A DNA stretch of 64,000 nucleotides from Ketobacter sp. Its GTDB lineage: Bacteria; Pseudomonadota; Gammaproteobacteria; Pseudomonadales; Ketobacteraceae. Below the pieces are notes generated by a model. That model saw nothing but the letters and a program-made list of their open reading frames with translations. It was not told the DNA's origin and searched no databases. Below are positions 47,250-56,673 of this stretch, in pieces (the first letter of the stretch is position 1; each line of letters begins with the position of its first letter). The position numbers were made by a program, and so were the translations under genes. The stretch covers positions 27,772 through 91,771 of the forward strand of contig NZ_RCHN01000018.1 of assembly GCF_003671495.1 (NCBI RefSeq). The letters are read 5' to 3'.

Positions 47250-48060
47250 GGCTGCAGCCTCCGTTTTTGTGGGTGTGCGTGTGGGTGTGCGTGTGTTCTG
47301 GATGTGAGGGGTCAGGCGCGTCCGCCACCACATGGCCGTGCAGGTCGTGATGGTGATCGTGGTTGTGGGTATAAACGGCAATGTCCTCCACCGCATTGTT
47401 GCTGAACAGGCTCAAGTATTCCGGATGCTGGGAGACGGATTCCGCGCTGCCGGAGCAACACACGTGCTGGTTCAGGCACAGCACCTGATCGGTCTGCGCC
47501 ATCACAAAATGCAGGTCGTGGGACACCATCAGGATGGCGAAGCCCTGCTCATCCCGCAGCTCCGCCAACAGATGATAGAGCGCCTGCTGACCCTGCAGGT
47601 CCACCCCCTGGGCCGGTTCATCCAGCACCAGCAGATCCGGTTTGCGCAGCAGGGCGCGGGCCAGCAACACCCGCTGGAACTCACCGCCGGACAGGCTCTG
47701 CACGGCGTTATGGCGCAGGCCCCGGGCCCCCACCCGCCGCAACACTTCATCCAGGGGCGCACGATCCCCCTGGTTGGTCAGGGTCAGAAACCGCTCCACC
47801 GACAGGGGCAGGCTGGGGTCCAGTGCCAGCTTTTGCGGCATGTAACCGATGCGCAGCCCCGGCGCCTGCTCACAGCGGCCCCGGGTCGGCTGGTACAGCC
47901 CCAGAATGACTTTCAGCAGGCAGGATTTGCCGGCGCCGTTGGGGCCGATGATGGTGAGGATCTCCCGCTGTCGGACATGAAACGAGATTTGATGCAGTAC
48001 CCGTCGATCTTTGAAATCCAGGCCCACATTGTGTAGTTCAACCAGGGTGTTTGGGGTCAT
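47242..48060 (-). CDS. znuC: ZnuC, zinc ABC transporter ATPase with His-rich tail
   Basis: A 272-residue ATPase with Walker A GPNGAGKS, ABC signature LSGGEFQRV, Walker B LLVLDEPAQGVD and switch His in MVSHDLHFV. The C-terminal tail is rich in histidine (YTHNHDHHHDLHGH, then HPEHTHTHTHTHKN), so it may bind zinc and sense or store it. It is the first gene of a minus-strand operon with znuB, the FMN protein and the barrel. znuA is 2.8 kb away on the other strand. Confidence 0.95.
   Translation of the reverse strand: MTPNTLVELHNVGLDFKDRRVLHQISFHVRQREILTIIGPNGAGKSCLLKVILGLYQPTRGRCEQAPGLRIGYMPQKLALDPSLPLSVERFLTLTNQGDRAPLDEVLRRVGARGLRHNAVQSLSGGEFQRVLLARALLRKPDLLVLDEPAQGVDLQGQQALYHLLAELRDEQGFAILMVSHDLHFVMAQTDQVLCLNQHVCCSGSAESVSQHPEYLSLFSNNAVEDIAVYTHNHDHHHDLHGHVVADAPDPSHPEHTHTHTHTHKNGGCSHD
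47269..47292. repeat. 12-bp tandem repeat in the ZnuC His tail
   Basis: Two perfect copies of the 12-mer GTGGGTGTGCGT in tandem, encoding alternating His-Thr in the ZnuC tail. The copy number can change without a frameshift, so tail length could vary. Confidence 0.7.
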
Positions 48061-48255
48061 GTAAGGTGGTTCGTGCGTCGTGCGTGCTGATGAATGCCGG
48101 TTTTGGTGCTGCCATGCTAAACCGGTTGGCCCGGTTTCACAAATGGGCCCGTTTCCTCCCGGCCCCTAACAAAAAATTCACACAGTTTTCATGCCCTGTT
48201 CATGGCCTCCGCAAACACTCGGGGTTCATTCCAACAGCAAAAGCAGGGTGACACC

Positions 48256-50811
48256 ATGGATTTGTTTAAACGCCATTTGACCACGGCGCTGGCCGGGTTA
48301 TGCGTGGCCGGTAACGGGCTGTGCGCGACGGATCTGATGATATCCGAATACATTGAAGGCTCCAGCAACAATAAAGCGGTGGAGCTGTATAACGGCACGG
48401 ACCAGGCCATTGATCTGGCGGCCTATGAACTGGCGGTGTACTTCAACGGCTCCGTCAGCGCCGGCCTGACCTTGAACCTGACCGGCAGCGTGGCGCCGGG
48501 TGACGTCTATGTGGTGGCCCACAGCAGCGCGGCAGAGGCCATCCTCAACCAGGCGGACTTCACCACCGGGGCCGGCTTGTTCAACGGCGATGACGCAGTG
48601 GTGCTGATGAACGGCGGCGTGGTCATCGATTCCCTGGGCCAGGTGGGGTTCGATCCGGGCAGTGAGTGGGGCAGCGGCGACACCAGCACCCAGAACAACA
48701 CCCTGCGTCGTCTCACCAGTGTGGAGACTGGGGACAGCGATCCCGCCGAAGCCTTTGATCCGGCCCTGCAGTGGGCCGGCTTCCCCAATGACAGCTTCGA
48801 CGACCTGGGTCAGTACGCGACCGGTGATGGCGGCGGTGAGGAGCCCACAGCGGAGCTCGGCCAGTGCGGCGACAGTGCCACCCTGATTCACCAGATCCAG
48901 GGCCCTGGCGCGGCCTCGCCCCTGGACGGCCAGGTGGTGGTGGTGGAAGCGGTGGTCACCGGACTGCGCAACAACGGCTTCTTCCTGCAGGAGGAAACCG
49001 CGGACCAGGATGCCGACCCGGCCACCTCCGAAGGCCTGTTTGTGTTTTCCTACGAGACGGTAACCCCGGGGACCACCCTGCGGGTGCTGGGCACCGTGGA
49101 CGAATACTATGAGCTGACGGAAATCACCAACGTCACCGGCCTGCTGGATTGTGGCGGCAACACCACCCTGGCGCCGGTGACCCTGCCCCTGACGTTTGGC
49201 ACGGATGCCGCGCTGGAGCCCCTGGAAGGCATGCTGGTGGCGGTGAATGACGCCCTGGTGACCGACATCAACGATCTCTGGCGCTATGGGGAAATCGGTT
49301 TGAGCGATACCCTGAAACGGGCGCCCACCGATGTGTATGCCCCGGGCACGGCGGAATACCACGCCCTGGTGCAGGCCAACAGCGAAAACCGCATTTACGT
49401 GGAAGACAATACCAGCAGCCAGTACCCGGCCCAGCTCAGTTTCTTCCCGAACTTCAGTTACGCCCAGCCGATCCGGGTCAGTGACCGGGTGAGCACGCAA
49501 GGCCCGCTCAACTTCTCCTTCGGCACCTATCGCATCAATCCGCTGGAGCCCATTCAGGTTGTCAGCGAGCGTCCGGCGGCGCCGCAATTGCAGGCCGGTA
49601 ACCTGACCCTGGCCAGCTTCAACGTGCTCAATTATTTCAACGGTACGGATGACGGCAACGGCGGTGTGACCTTTGATTATCCGGAAAATCGCGGTGCCGA
49701 AGATCAGGAAGAGTTCGATCTGCAGCAGGCGCGCATCGTCAACGCCATTCTCACCCTGGACGCAGACGTGATCGGTTTGATGGAAATCGAGAACGACGGC
49801 TTTGCCGGAGACAGCGCCATTGCCAGCCTGGTGACTGCGTTGAACGCGCAGCAGGCGGCAGACGATCACTACGCCTTTGTGGCCAGCGCCAATGGATCAC
49901 CGGTGGGCAGCGATGCCATTGCCGTGGGCCTGTTGTATCGCCCGGCGGTGGTCAAACCCAAAGGCACAGCGCAGACCATCCCCATGCCGATTCAGACCTT
50001 GGCAGACGGCTCCCTGGTGCAGATGCGTACCGCATTGCTGCAGACCTTCCGCCATCGTCACAGCCATGAATCCTTCGCCGTGGTGGTGAATCACTTCAAA
50101 TCCAAGGGTTCCGGCTGCTGGGAAGACGCCAATCTGACGGACCTGGTGACCACCGCCCAGAGCAGCTGTAATGCCCTGCGGGTGTCGGCTGCGGTGACCC
50201 TGGCCCAGGCGCTGGCCGCTGCGGATCTGCCGGAGCGGGTGATGATCATGGGGGATCTCAATGCCTACAGCGCCGAAGACCCCATCGCCGTGCTCACCGG
50301 TTATGATCCGCAGCAGCGCGGCTACTCCATCATGACTGCGGTGAACACGGCGGCGGACAACGGTGCCTCCGTGGCGGCCCCCACCTTCGATTATCGCAAC
50401 GTGGCGGCCAGCCATGACGCAGACGGCTTCTCCTACTGGTTCTACCAGACCGGCGAAGTGGGCAGCCTGGATCACATTCTGGTGAACGAGGCCTTCCACG
50501 GTGACATTGTGGATGCCACCCACTGGCACATCAACGCGGTGGAAGCCTATCAACTGCAGTACGACCAGGCGCTGACCTATTATCCCGATGCCCAGGGCTA
50601 TGCCTTCACCGATGTGGGCCCTTACCGCAGCTCCGACCATGATCCGTTCCTGGTGTCCGTGTTGTTGGAACGCCGTGGCCCCACCCTGGACGGCATTGTG
50701 ACCATCGCTCGCAACCTGTGGCGCCCGGCGGTGGGCGAGCTGGCACAGTGGGATTTCGATGAGGACGGTCGCATCACCCTGCGGGATCTGCTGGCCTATT
50801 TAGGGGTGTAA
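48256..50811 (+). CDS. ExeM/NucH-type extracellular nuclease with lamin-tail domain
   Basis: An 851-residue secreted nuclease. After a signal peptide comes a lamin-tail domain (about 23-140, DLMISEYIEGSSNNKAVELYN), an OB-fold-like domain (about 210-330), an endonuclease/exonuclease/phosphatase domain (about 465-800) with LTLASFNVLNYF, GLMEIENDG, MIMGDLNAYS and PYRSSDHDPFLVSV catalytic blocks, and a C-terminal dockerin-like EF-hand (WDFDEDGRITLRDLLAYLGV). The family degrades extracellular DNA for phosphate, nutrients or biofilm control. The ATG at 48256 is preferred to a 48202 reading. It lies between znuC and znuA and is oriented like znuA. Confidence 0.9.
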   Translation: MDLFKRHLTTALAGLCVAGNGLCATDLMISEYIEGSSNNKAVELYNGTDQAIDLAAYELAVYFNGSVSAGLTLNLTGSVAPGDVYVVAHSSAAEAILNQADFTTGAGLFNGDDAVVLMNGGVVIDSLGQVGFDPGSEWGSGDTSTQNNTLRRLTSVETGDSDPAEAFDPALQWAGFPNDSFDDLGQYATGDGGGEEPTAELGQCGDSATLIHQIQGPGAASPLDGQVVVVEAVVTGLRNNGFFLQEETADQDADPATSEGLFVFSYETVTPGTTLRVLGTVDEYYELTEITNVTGLLDCGGNTTLAPVTLPLTFGTDAALEPLEGMLVAVNDALVTDINDLWRYGEIGLSDTLKRAPTDVYAPGTAEYHALVQANSENRIYVEDNTSSQYPAQLSFFPNFSYAQPIRVSDRVSTQGPLNFSFGTYRINPLEPIQVVSERPAAPQLQAGNLTLASFNVLNYFNGTDDGNGGVTFDYPENRGAEDQEEFDLQQARIVNAILTLDADVIGLMEIENDGFAGDSAIASLVTALNAQQAADDHYAFVASANGSPVGSDAIAVGLLYRPAVVKPKGTAQTIPMPIQTLADGSLVQMRTALLQTFRHRHSHESFAVVVNHFKSKGSGCWEDANLTDLVTTAQSSCNALRVSAAVTLAQALAAADLPERVMIMGDLNAYSAEDPIAVLTGYDPQQRGYSIMTAVNTAADNGASVAAPTFDYRNVAASHDADGFSYWFYQTGEVGSLDHILVNEAFHGDIVDATHWHINAVEAYQLQYDQALTYYPDAQGYAFTDVGPYRSSDHDPFLVSVLLERRGPTLDGIVTIARNLWRPAVGELAQWDFDEDGRITLRDLLAYLGV

Positions 50812-50880
50812 CGCTCGGCGTATAAGCCCGCCAACATGATATACTGCTCGGCCTGTGTTTTTCGTTGCCAGGCCGAGCCC

Positions 50881-51861
50881 ATGTTGTATCGTCTTCCTTC
50901 CTGCTTGCGAGCGCCTTCTCGCCGGCTGTTTTCGTTGTCCGCGTTGTTCATTCTGTTCTGCATGCCGTTGTTTCTGGCCCGGCCTGTGTTGGCGCAAACT
51001 CCGCCCCTGCAGGTGGTGGTGTCTGTGCGTCCGGTGGCGCTGGTGGTGCAGGAGCTGACCCAGGGCATGCCGGTGCAGGTGAAAACCCTGCTGCCCCAGG
51101 GCGCCACGCCCCACGACTACGCCCTCAAACCCAGTGACATCAAGGCCATTGCGGCGGCGGACCTGGTGGTATGGATGGGCCAGGCGGGGGAGCCTTATCT
51201 GAAAGGGGCCGTGGCCAAGGCCAAACGTGCCCTGGACTGGAGTGCGCAACCGGGCCTGATCCGCTTGCCGCTGCGCTCCACCCTGCACGAAGGCCACGAG
51301 GCACATGATCATCACGGCCACGAGCATGAAGGCCACGACCACGGCGCTGCCGGCTATGACCTGCATTTCTGGATGAGTATGGACAACGCCCTGCTGTTGG
51401 CGCAGGCCCTGCAACCGGTGCTGGCGGGCCTGCTGCCGCAGGCCGAGGCCACCCTGGCGCAGAACCAAGCGCAGATGCAACAACGCCTGCAACAGCAACG
51501 GCTGCAGACCCGCGGCCTGCTGGCCCAGGCCAAGGGTGCGTTCCTGTTATCCCACGATGCCTATCACTATCTGGAGGAGGATCTGGACACCTTCTCCGAC
51601 GGCGCCATCACCCTCGATCCGGAAATCAAGCCCGGCATCAAACACCTGATGGCCATCAAGGCGCGGGTGCAGGAACACAACATCGGCTGCGTGCTCACCG
51701 ATCCCACCGTGTCCAACGCGCTGCTGGATAAAGTGGACCGCACCCCGCCCCTGACCCGGGTGGCCATCGACCCCCTGGCCTGGGATTACCCCGGGGCGCT
51801 GTATTCGGAATGGCTGTCCAGTGCTTACGTGAAGGTGGTGGTCTGCGCCACGGCGCCGTAG
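50881..51861 (+). CDS. znuA: ZnuA, periplasmic zinc-binding protein
   Basis: A 326-residue solute-binding protein with signal peptide (ends near PVLAQ). It has VVVSVRPVALVVQELT, PQGATPHDYALKPSD and DLVVWMGQAGEPYL, and a His/Asp/Glu-rich loop (HEGHEAHDHHGHEHEGHDHG) that loads zinc. The zinc ligands in GATPHDY, DLHFWMS, SHDAYHYLE and VLTDPTV match ZnuA. Its C-terminus overlaps the convergent RND gene by 37 bases. The ATG at 50881 was preferred over a reading 15 codons longer. Confidence 0.93.
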   Translation: MLYRLPSCLRAPSRRLFSLSALFILFCMPLFLARPVLAQTPPLQVVVSVRPVALVVQELTQGMPVQVKTLLPQGATPHDYALKPSDIKAIAAADLVVWMGQAGEPYLKGAVAKAKRALDWSAQPGLIRLPLRSTLHEGHEAHDHHGHEHEGHDHGAAGYDLHFWMSMDNALLLAQALQPVLAGLLPQAEATLAQNQAQMQQRLQQQRLQTRGLLAQAKGAFLLSHDAYHYLEEDLDTFSDGAITLDPEIKPGIKHLMAIKARVQEHNIGCVLTDPTVSNALLDKVDRTPPLTRVAIDPLAWDYPGALYSEWLSSAYVKVVVCATAP

Positions 51862-54800
51862 CCATTGGACCGGCGCTGGGCAAGCCGGCGCAGGGTGACG
51901 TAAAACACCGGCGTCAGCAGCAGGCCGAACAGAGTCACGCCGATCATGCCGGTGAACACGGTGACCCCCATGGCGTTGCGCACTTCGCTGCCGGCGCCAC
52001 TGGCCAGCACCAGCGGCACCACCCCGGCCACAAAGGCCACTGAGGTCATGATGATGGGCCGCAGGCGCAGGCGGCAGGCTTCCAGGGCGGCCTGTACCGG
52101 GGTTTTGCCGTCAAATTCCAGCTCCCGGGCGAACTCCACGATCAAAATGGCGTTCTTGCAGGCCAGCCCCATCAACACCACCAGGCCCACCTGCACAAAC
52201 ACATTGCTGTCACCCTGGTTCAGCCAGACCCCAAACAGGGCCGCCAGCAGGCACATGGGCACGATCAGGATCACCGCCAGGGGCAGCACCCAGCTTTCAT
52301 AGAGCGCAGCCAGCACCAAAAACACCAGCATCAACGCCAGGGGAAACACCACCAGGGCGGCGTGGCTTTGATTGATCTGCTGGAAACTGAGGTCGGTCCA
52401 CTGAATGCTCATGCCCGGCGGTAATACCGATTGCGCCACTTCCTGCACCCTGGCCAGGGTCTCGCTGGAGGACAGCAGCAGCGGGTCCGATTGCCCGATC
52501 AGGTCCGCGGCCGGGTAGCCGTTGTAGCGTATCACCGGGTCGGGACCAAAACTCTGTTCCAGGGTCACCATGGTATTGATGGGCACCATATCGCCCTGGG
52601 CATTGCGGGTGTACAGGTGATTCAGATCGCGCTCCTCATCCCGGAACGGCGCATCCGCCTGGGCCATCACCCGATAGGTGCGGCCGAAAATGTTGAAATC
52701 GTTGATGTAGAGGGAACCAAAATACAACTGCAGGGTGCCGAACAGGTCGTCCAGTTGCACCCCCTGGGCCTTGGCCTGAAAGCGGTCCACCACCGCATCC
52801 AGTTGCGGCACATTGGCCTGATAGGAACTGATGGGAAAGCTGAGGCCCGGGGTCTGGCTCAAGGCCCCTGCCAATTGGTGTGTGGCGTTTTGCAGGGGGC
52901 CATAACCCAGGTTGCCCCGATCCTGCAAATACAGGGAATAGCCGGACCCGGCCCCCAGCCCGAAGATCGGTGGTGGCATGAACGTCACTGCAAAACCTTC
53001 CTTGATTTCCGCCAGCTTGCCGTTCAGTTCGGCGGCGATGTCCTCGGCGCTGCTATCCCGTTCATCAAAATCATCAAACAACACAAACACCGTGCCCACG
53101 TTGGGGGTGTTGGTGCGCTGCAGGGCGTTGAAACCCACAAATGCGGCGGCGTGGGAAACCCCTTCGGTGCCAAGGGCCAGTTCGCTGACCCGGCGGGCCA
53201 CGGCTTCGGTGCGATCCAGGGAGGCGCCCTCCGGCAGGCGGATGCTGCCCACCAGATAGGTTTTATCCTGGGTGGGAATAAAGCCACCGGGCACCCGGTC
53301 GAACATGTACAGGGTGCCGGCCAGCAGCACGCCATACAGCACAAACACCAGCCCGCGGCGTTGCAGGCTGTGGGACACCAGGTTCTGGTAGCCGTCGGAA
53401 CTGCGTTGAAAGAAGCGGTTGAAGGGGCGGAAGATCCAGCCGAACAGCCATTGGATCAGGCGCGCCAGTCGATCCGGTTCGGCATCGTGGGGGCGCAGCA
53501 GGCCGGCCGCCAGGGCCGGTGACAGGGTGAGGGAGTTGATGGCCGAGATCACGGTGGCGATGGCAATGGTCACCGCAAACTGGCGATAGAACTGGCCGGT
53601 GATGCCGTCCAGAAACGCCATCGGAATGAACACCGCACACAGCACCAGGCTGATGGCCACGATGGGTCCGCTCACCTCGCCCATGGCCTGGTGCGCGGCC
53701 GCCCGGGGGGCCAGTCCCTGCTCGATATTGCGCTCCACGTTCTCCACCACCACGATGGCGTCGTCCACCACGATGCCGATGGCCAGCACCATGCCGAACA
53801 GGGTCAGGGTATTGACGGAATAGCCCAGCAACAGCAGCAGGGCGAAGGTGCCGACGATGGACACCGGCACCGCCAGCAGGGGGATCAGCGACGCCCGCCA
53901 GGTCTGCAAAAACAGGATCACCACCAGCACCACCAGCACCACCGCCTCCAGCAGGGTCTGGATCACCGCGCGAATCGACGTGCTGACGAACACCGTGGGA
54001 TCATAGGCCACCTCCCAGTCCAGCCCCTCGGGAAACTGATCCTCCAGCTCCGCCATTTTGGCCCGCACCGCGCGGGACACCTCCAGGGCGTTGGAACCCG
54101 GGGCCTGGAAGATGGGCAGGGCCACCGCCTGGCGACCGTTCAGCAGCGCCCGCAGGGTGTCCTGGGATGAGGCCAGCTCGATGCGGGCAATGTCCCGCAG
54201 GCGGGTGATCTCACCGTTGGCGCCGCTCTTCAGCACCACATTGCCGAACTGCTCCGCGCTCTCCAACCGCCCCTGGGCATTAATGGAAATCAGGTAGTCG
54301 GAACCCTGGGGCATGGGCGCAGCCCCCAGTTGCCCGGCGGAGACCTGAATATTCTGCTCCCCGACGGCGGCGGCGATGTCCCCGGCGGTGATGCCCAGGG
54401 CGGCGGCCCGTTGCGGGTCCACCCACAGGCGCATGGCGTAATCCCCGGACCCAAACAGGCCGGCCTCGCCCACTCCGGGCAGGCGCGCCAGTTCATCCTT
54501 GATGTGCAGCACGGCGTAGTTGCGGATGTAGGTGGCATCAAAGCGGTCGTCCGGCGACAGCAGGTGCACCGCCATCATCAGGCTGGGGGACTGTTTGCGG
54601 GTGGATACCCCCTGCCGGCGCACGTCTTCCGGCAAGCGTGGCAGGGCCTGGGTCACCCGGTTCTGCACCTGCACCTGGGCCTGGTCCGGATCGGTGCCCA
54701 GCTCAAAGGTCACGGTGAGCACCAGGGTGCCGTCGCTGCCGGCCACGGATTTCATATAGATCATGTCTTCCACGCCATTGATGGCTTCCTCCAGGGGCGT

Positions 54801-54992
54801 GGCCACGGTCTCGGCGATGGTCTTGGGATTGGCGCCCGGGTAATTGGCGGTCACCTGCACGCTGGGGGGCACCACCTCCGGATACTCGCTCACCGGTAAC
54901 AGGGGAATGCTGATCAGCCCCATGACGAATATGATGATGGACAGCACCGAGGCGAAGATGGGTCGGTCCACAAAAAAGCGGGAAAATTGCAT
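51825..54992 (-). CDS. RND multidrug efflux permease, HAE1 (MexF/AcrB-like)
   Basis: A 1055-residue proton-driven efflux pump. It has twelve membrane helices and two large periplasmic loops. It opens MQFSRFFVDRPIFASVLSII and carries PEVVPPSVQVTANYPGAN and the TM4 aspartate pair in VLAIGIVVDDAIVVVENVER. Its gene lies 77 bases after the adaptor, and no outer-membrane factor is encoded next to it. Sequence features resemble MexF of MexEF more than MexB. Confidence 0.93.
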   Translation of the reverse strand: MQFSRFFVDRPIFASVLSIIIFVMGLISIPLLPVSEYPEVVPPSVQVTANYPGANPKTIAETVATPLEEAINGVEDMIYMKSVAGSDGTLVLTVTFELGTDPDQAQVQVQNRVTQALPRLPEDVRRQGVSTRKQSPSLMMAVHLLSPDDRFDATYIRNYAVLHIKDELARLPGVGEAGLFGSGDYAMRLWVDPQRAAALGITAGDIAAAVGEQNIQVSAGQLGAAPMPQGSDYLISINAQGRLESAEQFGNVVLKSGANGEITRLRDIARIELASSQDTLRALLNGRQAVALPIFQAPGSNALEVSRAVRAKMAELEDQFPEGLDWEVAYDPTVFVSTSIRAVIQTLLEAVVLVVLVVILFLQTWRASLIPLLAVPVSIVGTFALLLLLGYSVNTLTLFGMVLAIGIVVDDAIVVVENVERNIEQGLAPRAAAHQAMGEVSGPIVAISLVLCAVFIPMAFLDGITGQFYRQFAVTIAIATVISAINSLTLSPALAAGLLRPHDAEPDRLARLIQWLFGWIFRPFNRFFQRSSDGYQNLVSHSLQRRGLVFVLYGVLLAGTLYMFDRVPGGFIPTQDKTYLVGSIRLPEGASLDRTEAVARRVSELALGTEGVSHAAAFVGFNALQRTNTPNVGTVFVLFDDFDERDSSAEDIAAELNGKLAEIKEGFAVTFMPPPIFGLGAGSGYSLYLQDRGNLGYGPLQNATHQLAGALSQTPGLSFPISSYQANVPQLDAVVDRFQAKAQGVQLDDLFGTLQLYFGSLYINDFNIFGRTYRVMAQADAPFRDEERDLNHLYTRNAQGDMVPINTMVTLEQSFGPDPVIRYNGYPAADLIGQSDPLLLSSSETLARVQEVAQSVLPPGMSIQWTDLSFQQINQSHAALVVFPLALMLVFLVLAALYESWVLPLAVILIVPMCLLAALFGVWLNQGDSNVFVQVGLVVLMGLACKNAILIVEFARELEFDGKTPVQAALEACRLRLRPIIMTSVAFVAGVVPLVLASGAGSEVRNAMGVTVFTGMIGVTLFGLLLTPVFYVTLRRLAQRRSNGYGAVAQTTTFT

Positions 54993-55069
54993 ATCAGTGC
55001 CCCTGGGCGCACGGCGGGTGCGCCGGTGTGGTTGAAACGTCAGATGTCAGTGAAGGGTAAACGCGCGGG

Positions 55070-56299
55070 TTACATGTGGATCACACCGCGGGGCGCGCTG
55101 ACGGCCACGCGGGCGTCGTCGGTGTCGGTGATCACCAGTTCCGGTGTCACCAGCACCCCGGCCACCGGGATGCGCTGCAGGCCGTTGACGATGACCCGGT
55201 CACCGGCACTCAGGCCCTGCTCGATCACCAGTTTGCCCTGCACCCGATGGCGGGTCTGCACATCGCGGCGGGCCACGGTGTTGTCCGCGCCCACCACATA
55301 GACGAAGCGCCGATCCTGATCCGTCATCACCGCCTTCTGATCCACCAGCAAGGCCTGGTGCAGGTGCTCGATGGGGATTTCCACCCGCGCGAACTGGCCC
55401 GGTTTGAAGCGGCCGCCGGGGTTGGCCAGGCGGGCCCGGTATTGCAGGGTGCCGGTCTGGCGATTGAGCTGGTTATCCACAAAATCCAGCACCGCCCGGT
55501 GCGGGAAACCCGGCTCGCCGGTGAGCCCCACCCGGATCTCGTCTCCGGGGCCAAAAAACGCCTGCTCATCCGGCTGGTTTTGATAGCCCTGCTGCTGGCT
55601 CTGATAATAAGTGGCCTGGTCAATCTCAAAATACACAAACACCGGGTCCACCGAGACCAGGGTGGTGAGCAGGGTCTGGTCGGCGGTGGCCAGGTTGCCC
55701 TGGGTGATCTGGGCCCGGCTCACCCGGCCGCGGATGGGCGCGGTCACGCGGGTGAACTCCAGGTCCAGCTGGGCACTGTCCAGTTCGGCGCGGGCAGCGG
55801 CCAAGCCCGCCTCAGCCCCGGCCTGGGTGGCCAGGCGCTGATCCAGCTCCTCCTGGGAGATAGCGCGTCGCTGGAACAGGCTGCGGGCCCGTTGGGCCTC
55901 GGAGCGGGCCAGGCTGAGCACACTTTCCGCCCGCTGCAGGCCCGCCTGGGCCGCCCGTTCCTGAGCCTGGTAGGGCCGTGGGTCGATGACAAACAGCAAC
56001 TGACCCTGCTCCACCAGCTCGCCTTCCTGAAAGTGAATGGCGTCAATGTAACCGCTCACCCGCGGGCGCAGGGCCACACTCTCGGTGGCGGCCACGTGGC
56101 CGGTGAAGGCATCCCACAGGGTGACGCTCTGGGTGCTCAGCTCCGCCACATCCACCGCCGGTGGCGGGGGCGTGGTCATCTCGGTGGCCTCCAGGTTGTT
56201 GTTGCAACCGGCCAGGAGGGCGCTCAACAGGGTGATCCCCGCCGCCATCAATACGGCGGGCCGCGGTGTGTTCCAAGGTGAAGCTGGATTCGTGTTCAT
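55070..56299 (-). CDS. RND periplasmic adaptor (membrane-fusion) lipoprotein, MexE/AcrA-like
   Basis: A 409-residue adaptor that links the RND pump to an outer-membrane channel. The lipobox is LLAGC (about residues 28-32). It has the hairpin and lipoyl regions: SGYIDAIHFQEGELVEQGQLLFVIDPRPYQA, RRAISQEELDQRLA and RVTAPIRGRVSRAQITQGNL. It precedes the pump gene in one operon and is divergent to the AraC regulator. Confidence 0.92.
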   Translation of the reverse strand: MNTNPASPWNTPRPAVLMAAGITLLSALLAGCNNNLEATEMTTPPPPAVDVAELSTQSVTLWDAFTGHVAATESVALRPRVSGYIDAIHFQEGELVEQGQLLFVIDPRPYQAQERAAQAGLQRAESVLSLARSEAQRARSLFQRRAISQEELDQRLATQAGAEAGLAAARAELDSAQLDLEFTRVTAPIRGRVSRAQITQGNLATADQTLLTTLVSVDPVFVYFEIDQATYYQSQQQGYQNQPDEQAFFGPGDEIRVGLTGEPGFPHRAVLDFVDNQLNRQTGTLQYRARLANPGGRFKPGQFARVEIPIEHLHQALLVDQKAVMTDQDRRFVYVVGADNTVARRDVQTRHRVQGKLVIEQGLSAGDRVIVNGLQRIPVAGVLVTPELVITDTDDARVAVSAPRGVIHM

Positions 56300-56418
56300 C
56301 GTGATTACCCCTTCCTAATGATTGCGTCCCAATCGTTACTGCTCGGATTCGGTACAGCAGACGATGAACAGAATAGGGCCGAGGGTCGAAAGGGCGGTAG
56401 CCGGTTTCTATTCTGTGA

Positions 56419-56436
56419 TTGCCTAATTCTACCTGG
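56419..56436 (+). promoter_or_regulatory. 18-bp repeated site, copy 1
   Basis: TTGCCTAATTCTACCTGG lies 119 bases before the adaptor start in the divergent gap with the AraC gene. Copy 2 (56579-56596) has 17 of 18 identical bases, 160 bp away, in the same orientation. The gap is 374 bases with no gene. A pair of same-direction sites flanking both promoters fits an AraC-type operator. Confidence 0.5.
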
Positions 56437-56578
56437 GTGTGGAGTTTACGGCTTATAGCCGTAACCTGATTGACACGATCTGTTCTGATCTGGCGAGGAA
56501 AAATACCCGAAAACACGGATAATAACGGCTGTCACAAGGTGCGCGAAAACCCGCGCATTGCCGAATCCCGCCTGATTC

Positions 56579-56596
56579 TTGCCTAATCCTACCTGG
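56579..56596 (+). promoter_or_regulatory. 18-bp repeated site, copy 2
   Basis: TTGCCTAATCCTACCTGG lies 78 bases before the AraC GTG start. A TATACT (56635-56640) is a likely -10 for the AraC gene, which puts this site just upstream of the -35 region, a usual place for activator binding. Confidence 0.5.
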
Positions 56597-56673
56597 AATG
56601 TATGCCCCCCACTGGCGGCGCCCAACTCGCGGCGTATACTCGACAGATCAACACAACTTGCAGAGAGACACCC

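Noticed and set aside
47269..47296. GT-rich tract as a phase-variable repeat
   Set aside because: The unit is 12 bp, a multiple of three, so copy change would alter tail length but not switch the gene off.
50812..50880. AACATGATATACT before znuA as a Zur site
   Set aside because: Only half of the palindrome expected for Zur is present; too weak to call.
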